Source: Chitinophaga sp. CB10
GTDB lineage: Bacteria > Bacteroidota > Bacteroidia > Chitinophagales > Chitinophagaceae
NCBI GenBank assembly: GCA_001870995.2
Contig: MLAV02000008.1
Span: 124,001-188,000 of the forward strand
DNA length: 64,000 nt
Direction of reading: 5' to 3'
Below the pieces are notes generated by a model that had not been told where the DNA came from, made no database searches, and saw only the letters and a program-made list of their open reading frames with translations. Shown piece after piece: positions 43,115 to 52,256 of the stretch. Each line of letters begins with the position of its first letter. Position 1 is the stretch's first letter. The position numbers were made by a program, and so were the translations under genes.

Positions 43115-44293
43115 ATGATCCGAAAGTTAACTTTGAGCCTGGTGTTCATATATAGTACTTTCACAAGTTTAAGAACCTCAGCCCAGACAATAGACTCCAC
43201 AGGTCAATTAGATGGTCGTACCAACACTATTAATACAGCTGTTCCTTTCTTGCGTATCACTCCGGATGCCCGCAGTGGTGCAATGGGAGATGTGGGTCTT
43301 GCCATTTCTCCGGATGCCAATTCCATTTATTATAACCTGTCGAAGTTGCCGTTCTCCGATGTCAACTCCAGCATTGCCGTAACCTATACTCCCTGGCTAA
43401 AAGAGCTTGTAAACGACGTATTCCTGGCTACTGTAAGCGGTTATACCAAAATAGATGAAAATCAGGCCGTCTCCGGATCGCTGCGTTACTTTTCGCTGGG
43501 TACCATCAATTTCAGGGACATTACCAACACTGACCAGGGTAATTTCCGGCCACGTGAATTTGCTATCGATGCAGGTTATGCCCGCAAGCTCTCCGAACAT
43601 TTCGGGGTAGGGCTGACCGGTAGATTCATTTATTCCAACCTTGCCGGCGGGCAAACGGTTAACGACCAGACTATCCGCCCGGGTAAAGCCTTTGCGGCAG
43701 ACGTTTCCGGTTACTATACCAAGGACTTTGAAAAGGACGACGGCACGGTGAACAAACTGAGCGTAGGTTTGGCGATCACCAACATCGGTACCAAAATCTC
43801 CTATACCAGCTCCGCGCAGAACAAGGACTTCATCCCTACCAACTTCGGTTTGGGTGCGGCCTACAAGCTGTCTCTCGACGAAATGAACACCCTGACCTTT
43901 GCACTGGATATCAATAAGCTGATGGTGCCTACGCCGGATACCAGCGGCAAGTACAAAGATAAATCCGTGCTGGAAGGGATGTTCTCTTCCTTCGGCGACG
44001 CGCCGGGCGGCTTCAAAGAAGAGCTGCAGGAACTGATGTATTCCGTAGGAATGGAATACTGGTACAACCAGCAATTTGCCGTGAGAGCCGGTTACTTCAA
44101 TGAGAACAAGAACAAGGGTAACCGTAAATATTTCACGGCGGGCGTAGGTATCAAGTACGATATCTTTGGCCTGAACTTCTCCTACCTGGTGCCTTCCGGC
44201 TCCGGCATACAGCGTAACCCGCTGTCCAACACCCTCCGCTTCACCCTTACTTTTGACCTGGGGCCAAGAGAAGAGAGCAGAACGGGTTGGTAA
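43115..44293 (+). CDS. porV: Type IX secretion system outer membrane shuttle PorV (LptO)
   Basis: A 392-residue outer membrane beta-barrel of the FadL-like PorV/PorQ family. A signal peptide ends near LRTSAQ. The signature RITPDARSGAMGDVGLAISPDANSIYYNLSKLPF occurs near residues 50-83 and the C-terminus ends in alternating strand residues (NTLRFTLTFDLG). PorV carries secreted cargo from the SprA/Sov translocon to the PorU sortase. Its position directly after porU and beside gldJ is the conserved arrangement. A hairpin terminator follows. Confidence 0.93.
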   Translation: MIRKLTLSLVFIYSTFTSLRTSAQTIDSTGQLDGRTNTINTAVPFLRITPDARSGAMGDVGLAISPDANSIYYNLSKLPFSDVNSSIAVTYTPWLKELVNDVFLATVSGYTKIDENQAVSGSLRYFSLGTINFRDITNTDQGNFRPREFAIDAGYARKLSEHFGVGLTGRFIYSNLAGGQTVNDQTIRPGKAFAADVSGYYTKDFEKDDGTVNKLSVGLAITNIGTKISYTSSAQNKDFIPTNFGLGAAYKLSLDEMNTLTFALDINKLMVPTPDTSGKYKDKSVLEGMFSSFGDAPGGFKEELQELMYSVGMEYWYNQQFAVRAGYFNENKNKGNRKYFTAGVGIKYDIFGLNFSYLVPSGSGIQRNPLSNTLRFTLTFDLGPREESRTGW

Positions 44294-44327
44294 TACCTTA
44301 AAAATTGCGTTAAAATACATAAACGAG

Positions 44328-44355
44328 TCCCTCCGGAAGGAGGGATTTGCTTTTT
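44328..44355 (+). terminator. Intrinsic terminator after porV
   Basis: TCCCTCC (44328-44334) and GGAGGGA (44339-44345) with a GGAA loop, then a T-rich tail. Confidence 0.78.
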
Positions 44356-44401
44356 ATACCGTACTTTGCGGATTGGCAAAACGATTAAAAAATAATATCT
44401 T

Positions 44402-44890
44402 ATGAGTAGCATTCGTATCGGATTGGGTGTCGATTTCCATCAGCTTGTTGAAGGCCGTGAATTCTGGCTGGGAGGGGTGCTGGTGCCCCATCACAAGGGC
44501 GCACTCGGTCACAGCGATGCAGACGTATTGCTGCATGCTATTTGCGACGCCATGCTGGGAGCTCTTGCCCTGGGCGATATTGGGGTGCATTTCCCGGACA
44601 CGGACAATGCGTATAAAAACATCGACAGTAAAATCCTGCTGTCGCGCTGCGCCCAACTGATTGGCGAAAAAGGTTACCAGGTGGTGAATGTGGACAGTAC
44701 CCTTTGCCTGGAAGCGCCGAAGATCAAGCCGTATGTGCCGCAGATGCAGGCCGTTATTGCGGAGCGTTTGCGTATCAGCGTGGACGACGTATCCGTAAAA
44801 GCTACCACCACCGAGAAGATGGGCTTCGTTGGCCGCGGGGAAGGGGTGATGGCCTATGCTACCGTACTCCTCGAAAAGTATAATAATTAA
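44402..44890 (+). CDS. ispF: 2-C-methyl-D-erythritol 2,4-cyclodiphosphate synthase
   Basis: A 162-residue trimeric enzyme of the non-mevalonate (MEP) isoprenoid pathway that cyclises CDP-ME 2-phosphate, releasing CMP. Zinc ligands D11 and H13 lie in GLGVDFHQL and H45 in SDADVLLHA. The GDIGVHFPDTD loop and the C-terminal KATTTEKMGFVGRGEG segment are intact. It begins a long plus-strand run with dut and the envelope lipoprotein genes. No other MEP gene is present. Confidence 0.97.
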   Translation: MSSIRIGLGVDFHQLVEGREFWLGGVLVPHHKGALGHSDADVLLHAICDAMLGALALGDIGVHFPDTDNAYKNIDSKILLSRCAQLIGEKGYQVVNVDSTLCLEAPKIKPYVPQMQAVIAERLRISVDDVSVKATTTEKMGFVGRGEGVMAYATVLLEKYNN

Positions 44891-44925
44891 GGTTAAACTC
44901 TACCATAAAAAAATATCTTTGCTGA

Positions 44926-45369
44926 ATGGCTGAAGTAATTGTGAAAATAATTAATAAGTCGGCGAACGAACTGCCGGCTTATGCGACCGCAGAAGCTGCG
45001 GGAATGGATCTCCGGGCCAACCTGGAAGCGCCGCTGACCCTGCAACCGCTGGAACGCGCCCTGGTACCCACCGGCCTGTTCATGGAGCTGCCTACCGGTT
45101 ATGAAGCGCAGATCCGCCCACGCAGCGGCCTGGCTATCAAGCAGGGACTGACACTATTAAATACTCCCGGCACTATTGATGCTGACTACAGGGGAGAGAT
45201 TAAAATCATCCTGATCAACCTGTCCAACGAACCGCAGGTAGTGCAACCCGGCGACCGTATTGCGCAAATGGTGATCGCACCGTTTGTGCAGGCGACTATT
45301 CAGCCGGTGGAAATACTCAGCACGACCGAGCGTGGCGAAGGCGGATTTGGTCATACCGGTAAATCCTGA
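44926..45369 (+). CDS. dut: Deoxyuridine 5'-triphosphate nucleotidohydrolase (dUTPase)
   Basis: A 147-residue trimeric dUTPase that hydrolyses dUTP to dUMP, keeping uracil out of DNA. All five motifs are present: AAGMDLRANL, RPRSGLAIKQG, NTPGTIDADYRGEIKIIL, PGDRIAQMVIAP and the C-terminal RGEGGFGHTGKS. It is 35 bp after ispF and only 3 bp before the TPR lipoprotein gene, so it is probably translated from the same mRNA. Confidence 0.97.
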   Translation: MAEVIVKIINKSANELPAYATAEAAGMDLRANLEAPLTLQPLERALVPTGLFMELPTGYEAQIRPRSGLAIKQGLTLLNTPGTIDADYRGEIKIILINLSNEPQVVQPGDRIAQMVIAPFVQATIQPVEILSTTERGEGGFGHTGKS

Positions 45370-45372
45370 TAA

Positions 45373-47100
45373 ATGCGTGTGTACGTCACAGTGATAGGAC
45401 TATCTTTAACGTTGGCTTTTGCTGCATGCAGCGTGGGCAAGCGGGCAGGCGGCCATGCCGCCGGCGATCCCGCGCTGCTCAAACAACGTACGGATAGCAT
45501 CTTCTTTGCCGCTCAGCGTTCGAAGATGATTGGGGATTACCGCACGGCGCTTTCCCAATATTCCGACTACCTGAAGCTGGACAGAACCAACGCTGTGGTG
45601 TTTTATGAAATAGCGCGCCTGCTGATGGATTCCCATAGCGGGCCCTATGCGCTCAATTTTGCACGCAAAGCGGCTACCATGGATACGGCGAACCACTGGT
45701 TCCAGCAGCTCCTGGCAGACGTTTACGCCGTTTCGGAGAAATTCGACAGCGGCGCCCTCGTGTATAAAAACCTGGCCGCCAAATACCCGGAGAACGATGA
45801 TTACCTCTACAACCAGGGTATTTTGCTCGGCAAAGCCAATAAGCCGGAAGCGGCACTGGCGGTATTCAACCAGCTGGAAGCCAGGACGGGCGTAGTGGAA
45901 GAACTCACCTACCAGAAGCAGCGCCTGCTGCTCCGGATGAGTAAAGCCAACGAAGCCGCGGCGGAAATAAAACGGCTGATCGAAACCAACCCCGCTGAAA
46001 CACGCTACTATTACCTGCTGGCAGAAGTCTATGATGCCAACGACCAGATCGCCGATGCGACTGCTGTTTACAACGACATCCTTTCCCGAGATCCGGAAAA
46101 CGCCCGGGCGCTGATTGCGCTGGGCGCCTACGCCAGGAAGCGGAAGGATACGGCGGCTTACTGGGATTATATGACCCGCGCCTTTGCCAACAGCAGTTAC
46201 AGTATTGATGAAAAAGTAGCGTACGTTTATCCTTACCTGCGCATGCTGGAAACGGATAGCACCAAACTGCGGGAAGGGCTGCAACTGGCGCACCTGATCG
46301 TGGAGGCGCATCCGAAGGACGCCAAAGCCTACGCGCTGCTTGGGGATATGTATTCCCAGGGGGATGTGCTGGACAGTGCGCAGCTCAGCTACCAGCGTTC
46401 GCTGGCGCTGGACTCCACCCGCTTTTCCGTATGGTACCAGCAGATGTGGATCTACTCCCGCAAGGATGATCCGAATGCCTTGCTGGCCCTCAGCGATACA
46501 GTTACCCGGCTCTTTCCGAAAGAGTTCATGGGATTTTATTTCAACGGCCTGGCCAATTACCTGCTGCGGCAGTACCCGGCTACCATCGCGTCCATGAACA
46601 AAGCGCTGGCATTAGGGGATGATGAAAAAAGGTTTACGGCGGATGTTTATTCCCTCCTGGGCGACGCTTATCACGCTACGGGGCAGAATGCATCGTCGGA
46701 CAGCAGCTATGAAAAAGCCCTGCAGCTACGCCCCAAGGATGCCACGGTGCTGAATAATTACAGCTATTATCTGTCGTTACGGGGCGAAAACCTGGATAAA
46801 GCGGCTGAAATGTCGCGGCGCTCCCTTGAAATAGAACCAGACAGTCCTACCTTCATGGATACCTACGCCTGGATATTATTCCGCATGGAAAAATACCAGG
46901 AAGCCAAAGAGTGGATGGATAAAGCATTTACCTATCCGGCATCCCTCCAGAACGCCAGCATGCTGGAACATTATGGAGATATACTCTACAACCTGAAAGA
47001 TGTTAATAAAGCGGTTGAATACTGGCAGATGGCACAGGAGAAGGGAGCTTCCTCTGTTGCCCTCACCAAAAAGATCGCGGAGAAAAGATATGTTCAATAG
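45373..47100 (+). CDS. TPR repeat lipoprotein
   Basis: A 575-residue protein with a lipobox (AFAAC, Cys19). The remainder is an array of about 12 tetratricopeptide repeats (for example SKMIGDYRTALSQYSDYLKL, ENDDYLYNQGILLGKANKPE, SSDSSYEKALQLRPKDATVL and a C-terminal YLSLRGENLDKAAEMSRRSL). It resembles the TPR lipoproteins that sit between dut and DUF4292 in Bacteroidota envelope clusters. It may act as an assembly scaffold in the periplasm. The partner is not identifiable from sequence. Confidence 0.85.
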   Translation: MRVYVTVIGLSLTLAFAACSVGKRAGGHAAGDPALLKQRTDSIFFAAQRSKMIGDYRTALSQYSDYLKLDRTNAVVFYEIARLLMDSHSGPYALNFARKAATMDTANHWFQQLLADVYAVSEKFDSGALVYKNLAAKYPENDDYLYNQGILLGKANKPEAALAVFNQLEARTGVVEELTYQKQRLLLRMSKANEAAAEIKRLIETNPAETRYYYLLAEVYDANDQIADATAVYNDILSRDPENARALIALGAYARKRKDTAAYWDYMTRAFANSSYSIDEKVAYVYPYLRMLETDSTKLREGLQLAHLIVEAHPKDAKAYALLGDMYSQGDVLDSAQLSYQRSLALDSTRFSVWYQQMWIYSRKDDPNALLALSDTVTRLFPKEFMGFYFNGLANYLLRQYPATIASMNKALALGDDEKRFTADVYSLLGDAYHATGQNASSDSSYEKALQLRPKDATVLNNYSYYLSLRGENLDKAAEMSRRSLEIEPDSPTFMDTYAWILFRMEKYQEAKEWMDKAFTYPASLQNASMLEHYGDILYNLKDVNKAVEYWQMAQEKGASSVALTKKIAEKRYVQ

Positions 47101-47107
47101 GCAAAAG

Positions 47108-47935
47108 ATGCATGCTAGTATGAGATTATTGTTATTCGTGGGGTTAATCGGCATATTGACCGTTTCCTGTCGGCGCCCTAAAGAACTCGCCCGTTCCACC
47201 TTTCCCGCTGCGGACAGCGGCCGGGTAACGGTTATCGCGGATAGCGCGGACGGGGAACTCAACCGGTTCAAAGACTCCATGCTGGCCGGTATTCAGAAGA
47301 ATCATATTGATTTCAATTCCTTTTCCGGCCGTGCAAAATTTGCCTTTGAAAATGAGCAGGACAGCAAGAACGGACTTTCCGTGAATGTGCGCATGAAGAA
47401 AGACAGTATCATCTGGATTTCCATTTCCGCGCCGGTGATCGATGAAGTGGTACGTGCCGTCATTACGCCGGACAGCCTGAAATTATATAACCGCCTGAAA
47501 AAGCAGCTGGTGCTGCGCAACCTGGCGGATGCCAAAGACCTGCTCAATGTGCCTTTTGATTTCAATACCCTGCAGGATTTGCTCATAGGTAACCCCGTAT
47601 TCCTGACGGACTCCATCTACCAGGTGACCAAAACGCCTTCCATTATTTCCTTTAGTTGCGATGCGCCGGATTTTACCAGCCTGTTCAACGTATATGCTGA
47701 TGACTACGGCCTGCAGCAAAGCAAAGTGATGGATAAGGACCCTGCGGTGCGCCGCTCCTGCGAGCTGACCTATGGCGATTATTCCCGTACGGGCAGCAGG
47801 AAATTTCCTACTACCCGCCGCATATACGTAGAGGAAAAAGGCACCACGAAAGTGGCGCTGGATTTCACCCGTTTTGATTTTGATGTGCCGGTTACTTTTC
47901 CGTTCAGCACGCCATCAGGATACAAGCGGATGTAG
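47108..47935 (+). CDS. DUF4292 lipoprotein
   Basis: From the ATG at 47108 the protein has 275 residues with a lipobox (LTVSC, Cys21). A second ATG at 47120 would serve as well. The frame is open upstream, but that part overlaps the TPR gene and lacks a signal. The mature domain is beta-rich and has the DUF4292 layout (SGRAKFAFENEQDSKNGLSVNVRMKKDSIIWISISAP early, then PDSLKLYNRLKKQLV), related in fold to LolA/LolB-type carriers. It may bind lipid or lipoprotein in the outer-membrane path. It is downstream of the TPR lipoprotein and upstream of the EnvC-like pair. Confidence 0.82.
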   Translation: MHASMRLLLFVGLIGILTVSCRRPKELARSTFPAADSGRVTVIADSADGELNRFKDSMLAGIQKNHIDFNSFSGRAKFAFENEQDSKNGLSVNVRMKKDSIIWISISAPVIDEVVRAVITPDSLKLYNRLKKQLVLRNLADAKDLLNVPFDFNTLQDLLIGNPVFLTDSIYQVTKTPSIISFSCDAPDFTSLFNVYADDYGLQQSKVMDKDPAVRRSCELTYGDYSRTGSRKFPTTRRIYVEEKGTTKVALDFTRFDFDVPVTFPFSTPSGYKRM

Positions 47936-48033
47936 CAGTACTGCGGTAAATGTTCCGCAGCTTTAAACTAATAAACGTTGTATATTTAGCGTTTATATAC
48001 CTGATTTTAATTTCGCAGTTACTAAATATAGTC

Positions 48034-49509
48034 ATGTTGTATTTGAAGAAGATTATCCCGTTTATGTTGGTTGTATGGTTGATGCCCGCAATGGTGGCGG
48101 CCCAGCAAAATGCTGGTCAGCAACAGCCTTCGCAATCAAGGGAAGAACTGGAACGTCGTAAGAAAGAACTGCAACGCGAAATTGATGAGGCCAACGAACA
48201 ATTACTTGCCACCAAAAAATCTACCCGCGAAAGCATGGGGCAACTGCGTGCCCTGCGCGATAAAATTACAGCGCGTACCCGCCTGATCAACAACATCAAC
48301 GATGAAATCAATTTCATCAACGGTGATATCAACAGCGCCTACCGCGATGTAAATACCCTGAAAAAAGACCTGGATACCCTGAAAGCGCAATACGCGCAGC
48401 TGGTAGTATATGCGTATAAAAACAGGAGCACGTACGACCTGCTGAACTTCGTGTTTTCCGCATCCAGCTTTAACGATGCCGTTAAACGTTTTCAATACCT
48501 GAAGCAATACCGGGAGTACCGCCGCCGCCAGGCCGATAATATTGTGGCCACGCAGGAGCTGCTGAAGAAAAAGATCGGCAACCTGGAATCACAACGTATG
48601 AAGCGGGGCGATGCGCTCAAAACCGAGCAGGAACAACGCTCTATCCTGGAAGCGGATAAGAAGGAGAAGGATGAGGTACTGAATAAGCTGAAAGGCCGTG
48701 AAAAAGAACTGGTACAGGATATCAACCAGCGTAAGAAAGATGCCCAGAAAGTACAGATAGCCATCCGTAACGTAATCCAGCGCGAGATCGAAGAGGCGCG
48801 CCGTAAGGCAGCGGAAGAAGAAGCCGCCCGTCGCAAAGCCCTTGAAGAAAAACGCCGCCGTGAGGAAGAAGCGCGCAAAGCCGCCCTTGCCGCCGCCGCT
48901 GCCGAAAAGGCCCGCGCCGCCGCTGCGGAAAGAGCCGCCAACGCCAATAACAATACGGCTGCTACGCCGCCGCCAGCGGAAAAACCGGCAGAGAAGCCGG
49001 CAGAAAAACCTGCTCCTCCTCCGCCTGCGCCAACGCCAGCGCCTACACGCAGCGAGAACGTGCTGGAGGCCACGCCGGAAGCCCTCGCACTCTCCGAAAG
49101 CTTTGAAGCAAACCGCGGTAAGCTGCCATGGCCGGTAGATGCAGGTAATATCATCGAACATTTTGGTATTCACCAGCATGCCGTAATGGAGCACATCACC
49201 GTACCATCGGATGGTATCGTTATTGCTACCACCAAGGGCGGTCCGGTAAAATCCATCTTCGATGGCGAGGTGAGGTCCGTTGTAGTGATGCCGGGCATGG
49301 GCTATATGATCATCATCCGCCACGGACAATATTTCACCACCTACGTGCGTTTGCAAACCACACGGGTGAAGAAAGGCGATATGGTGAAAACCGGTCAGGT
49401 GATCGGTACTGCAACTGTAAACGAACTTGAAAATACCGGCGAGGTAGAGCTGCAAATCTGGAAAGGTAATACCAAGCAGAATCCTGAGCAGTGGATACGT
49501 CGCCGATAG
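48034..49509 (+). CDS. EnvC-like murein hydrolase activator, degenerate LytM domain (first of a tandem pair)
   Basis: From the ATG at 48034 the protein has 491 residues with a signal peptide (FMLVVWLMPAMVAAQ). The frame is open further upstream but without a signal. A long coiled coil (about 35-245) is followed by an Ala/Glu/Lys-rich and then Pro-rich linker (PAEKPAEKPAEKPAPPPPAP) and a C-terminal LytM fold. The zinc motifs are lost: the HxxxD site reads EHITVPSDG and the HxH site reads VELQIWKG. This is the EnvC pattern, in which the domain activates cell-wall amidases rather than cutting itself. The next gene is a paralogue 24 bp downstream. Confidence 0.88.
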   Translation: MLYLKKIIPFMLVVWLMPAMVAAQQNAGQQQPSQSREELERRKKELQREIDEANEQLLATKKSTRESMGQLRALRDKITARTRLINNINDEINFINGDINSAYRDVNTLKKDLDTLKAQYAQLVVYAYKNRSTYDLLNFVFSASSFNDAVKRFQYLKQYREYRRRQADNIVATQELLKKKIGNLESQRMKRGDALKTEQEQRSILEADKKEKDEVLNKLKGREKELVQDINQRKKDAQKVQIAIRNVIQREIEEARRKAAEEEAARRKALEEKRRREEEARKAALAAAAAEKARAAAAERAANANNNTAATPPPAEKPAEKPAEKPAPPPPAPTPAPTRSENVLEATPEALALSESFEANRGKLPWPVDAGNIIEHFGIHQHAVMEHITVPSDGIVIATTKGGPVKSIFDGEVRSVVVMPGMGYMIIIRHGQYFTTYVRLQTTRVKKGDMVKTGQVIGTATVNELENTGEVELQIWKGNTKQNPEQWIRRR

Positions 49510-49533
49510 GCTACGGCCCTACTTACTAACCTA

Positions 49534-50919
49534 ATGCATTATTGTTTGAGAAAGTTGATCCCTTTCATACTGGCGCTATGCCTGCTACCCGCCGTGCTGG
49601 TGGCGCAGCGGGGCAAGCAGTCGCGCGCGGCCCTGGAAAACAGGAAGGCCCAGCTATTGAAAGAAATAGCGGAAGCCACCCGCGCCCTGCAGGAAACCCG
49701 GAAAAGTACCCGGCAAAATCAATCCCTGCAGAAACAATTACAGGCACAAATCAGCTCCCGTAACGAACAGATAAAGGCTATCAATACAGAACTCAGCCAG
49801 ATTGAGGGAGATATTGCCAATACGAGCAGCAACGTGCAATCGCTCGAAAAAGAAGTGGACTCCCTGCGGGCCCGCTACGCACAACTGCTGGTGTACAGTT
49901 ATAAATCCCGCACCAACTACGACGTACTCAACTTCCTTTTTTCCGCCACGAGCTTTAATGATGCCCTGCGCAGATACGAATACCTGCGTCAATACCGGGA
50001 AAATAAGCGCCGCCAGGCAGAAAGCCTGCTTTCCACCCGGCAGCTGCTGGGGCAGAAGCTGGCGGAGCTGCAGGAGCAGCGCAAGGAAAAGGCCGGCGCC
50101 CTCTATGTGGAGCAGCGCCAGAAAATACAACTGGTAAACAACCAGAAAGAAACCGAGCAAACCATCAAGGAACTGCAGGATAAGCAGAAAGACCTGCAAC
50201 AGAGCATTGCCAAAAGCAAGGCGGAAGCCCGCCAGATAGACAATGCCATCCAGGCTGCCATCCGCAGGGAAATTGAAGCGGCGCGGCGCAAAGCCGCAGC
50301 AGAGGCAGCGGAGCGCAAGCGCATAGCGGCCGCCAAACGTAAGAAGCAACAGGAAGAAGCCGCCCGCAAAGCGCTGGCCGCCCGTAAAGCGGCAGAAAAG
50401 AAAGGTGTGAAACCTCCGCCGATGCCTAAAGTAAAAGAAGAACCGGAAGAGAAGGAAACCAATACTTCCAGCGAGGATGTGCTGGTAGCCTCCCCGGGCG
50501 AACTGACCCTCTCCAATAATTTCGAAGCCAACCGGGGCCGCCTGCCATGGCCGGTTTCAGCGGGGCGCATCGTTGGGCATTTTGGGGTGGGCAAAATCGG
50601 TAAGGTGGAAAAGGAATACAGTGGGGTCGTGTTTCAGACCAGCGTGGGCGCCGCGGTGAAAGCCATCTTTGACGGAGAGGTGATCATGGTATTCAACATC
50701 CAGGGGTCGGGATATATGGTAACGTTAAGGCATGGTAAGTACTTTACGAACTATGTACACTTGCTGGATGTGACAGTGAATAAAGGAGCAAGGGTATCCC
50801 GGGGTCAGACTTTAGGCGTTGCTGCTGCCCGGAGAGGCGGCAGCAACGGCCAGATTGAGTTGCAGATATACAAGAACGTGGTGAAGCAGAATCCCGAAAG
50901 ATGGATCCGGGCCCGTTAG
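49534..50919 (+). CDS. EnvC-like murein hydrolase activator, degenerate LytM domain (second of a tandem pair)
   Basis: A 461-residue paralogue of the preceding protein, starting at ATG 49534 with a signal peptide (FILALCLLPAVLVAQ). It shares the order of coiled coil (about 25-215), basic Ala/Lys linker, and LytM domain starting at NRGRLPWPVSAGRIVGHFG. Zinc ligands are again absent: HxxxD is replaced by EYSGVVFQ and HxH by IELQIYKN. The linker lacks the Pro repeat of its neighbour. Both copies are probably non-catalytic regulators of peptidoglycan hydrolysis. Its stop overlaps the stop of the convergent bshA by 4 bp. Confidence 0.88.
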   Translation: MHYCLRKLIPFILALCLLPAVLVAQRGKQSRAALENRKAQLLKEIAEATRALQETRKSTRQNQSLQKQLQAQISSRNEQIKAINTELSQIEGDIANTSSNVQSLEKEVDSLRARYAQLLVYSYKSRTNYDVLNFLFSATSFNDALRRYEYLRQYRENKRRQAESLLSTRQLLGQKLAELQEQRKEKAGALYVEQRQKIQLVNNQKETEQTIKELQDKQKDLQQSIAKSKAEARQIDNAIQAAIRREIEAARRKAAAEAAERKRIAAAKRKKQQEEAARKALAARKAAEKKGVKPPPMPKVKEEPEEKETNTSSEDVLVASPGELTLSNNFEANRGRLPWPVSAGRIVGHFGVGKIGKVEKEYSGVVFQTSVGAAVKAIFDGEVIMVFNIQGSGYMVTLRHGKYFTNYVHLLDVTVNKGARVSRGQTLGVAAARRGGSNGQIELQIYKNVVKQNPERWIRAR

Positions 50920-52061
50920 AGCAGCTCCGCCTGGCGCTGGTTTTCCAGCACCTGTTCGTATAAAGCCTCGTACTGAGGAATGATATTGTCGATATGGAAA
51001 CGCTGCGCTTGCGCCCAGGCTCCTTTGCGGACTTTTGCCAGCAGCGCTTCGTCCTGCAGCAGGTGGATGGCATGCTTAGCCATGGTATCTACATCTCCCA
51101 CATCTCCCATATAACCGGTTACTCCCGGGATATTGATTTCCGGTAAGCCGCCGGCGTTGGAGGAAATCACCGGCACTTCAGATGCCATTGCTTCCAGGGC
51201 CGCCAGTCCGAAGCTCTCATAGTCCGAAGGCAGGATGAACAGGTCGCTGATAGACATAACATCTTCCAGCTGCTCCTGCTTACCCACAAAGCGGATATCA
51301 TCGCATAACCCCAGTTCCCTGCACATGCACTCAATGGTAGGCCTGTCCGGACCATCGCCCACGAGCAGCAGTTTTGCCGGCATGGCTTCCCTCACCTGTT
51401 TGAATATCTTGATCACATCCGGTACGCGTTTTACCTTGCGGAAGTTGGACACGTGCAGCAGCACCTTTTCGCCGTTTGGCGCGATGGCTTTACGGAAGTG
51501 CGGCAGCTCGCGGCGACTGAAACGCTGGGTGTCCACGAAGTTGTAGATAACGGAGATGTCTTTTTCTATCTGGAAGGATTTGTAGGTTTCATCACGGAGG
51601 TTTTCCGATACGGCGGTAATGGCGTCCGACTCGTTGATGGAGAAGGTAACTACCGGCGCATAGGTTTTGTCCTTACCTACCAGCGTGATGTCCGTACCGT
51701 GCAGCGTGGTGATAAACGGTACCACCCGGCCTTGCTTGGCCACGATCTGCTTCGCCATATAGGCGGTAGACGCATGGGGGATGGCGTAATGCACGTGAAG
51801 GAGGTCCAGCTTCTGGTTAATGATCACATCCACCATGGTGCTGCTCAGGGCAGACTCATAGGGAGGAAAATCGAACAGCGGGTATGTGGGAACCTGTACT
51901 TCGTGATAATAGATATTCGCGTGAAACGCGTTGAGCCTCACTGGCTGCTGATACGTGATAAAGTGGACCATGTGGCCTTTGTCGGCCAGAGCTTTTCCCA
52001 ACTCTGTAGCCAGTACGCCACTACCACCGTATGTAGGATAACATACTATTCCAATACGCAT
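50916..52061 (-). CDS. bshA: N-acetyl-alpha-D-glucosaminyl L-malate synthase (bacillithiol biosynthesis)
   Basis: A 381-residue GT4 glycosyltransferase that joins UDP-GlcNAc and L-malate in the first step of bacillithiol synthesis. The opening CYPTYGGSGVLATELG, the HVHYAIPHASTAYMAK and LHGTDITLVG stretches, the conserved NFVDTQRFSR site and the SDYESFGLAALEAMASEVPVI nucleotide-binding motif are all typical of BshA. bshB and bshC are not in the window. The gene converges on the second EnvC-like gene with no visible terminator. Confidence 0.95.
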   Translation of the reverse strand: MRIGIVCYPTYGGSGVLATELGKALADKGHMVHFITYQQPVRLNAFHANIYYHEVQVPTYPLFDFPPYESALSSTMVDVIINQKLDLLHVHYAIPHASTAYMAKQIVAKQGRVVPFITTLHGTDITLVGKDKTYAPVVTFSINESDAITAVSENLRDETYKSFQIEKDISVIYNFVDTQRFSRRELPHFRKAIAPNGEKVLLHVSNFRKVKRVPDVIKIFKQVREAMPAKLLLVGDGPDRPTIECMCRELGLCDDIRFVGKQEQLEDVMSISDLFILPSDYESFGLAALEAMASEVPVISSNAGGLPEINIPGVTGYMGDVGDVDTMAKHAIHLLQDEALLAKVRKGAWAQAQRFHIDNIIPQYEALYEQVLENQRQAELL

Positions 52062-52150
52062 GATTTGTTATTTAAGCCTAAAAACGAAAGCCCATAGTAT
52101 GAAAAACAGTAATACGTGCCCTTATCAACTGTTATCCATAAATGCATCTG

Positions 52151-52158
52151 CAAAGGTA
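52151..52158 (-). promoter_or_regulatory. Candidate -7 box of the bshA promoter
   Basis: The minus strand reads TACCTTTG, a full TAnnTTTG match 90 bp upstream of the bshA start. No clear -33 element is seen. Confidence 0.4.
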
Positions 52159-52256
52159 ACGCTCCTGAAGCAATTCCCCCAGCCATCCAAACCATTTTAT
52201 TGTTATTTGTAGGCTGGGGACAATTAATTAGTTTTAACGCCCAAACAGACCGCTTT

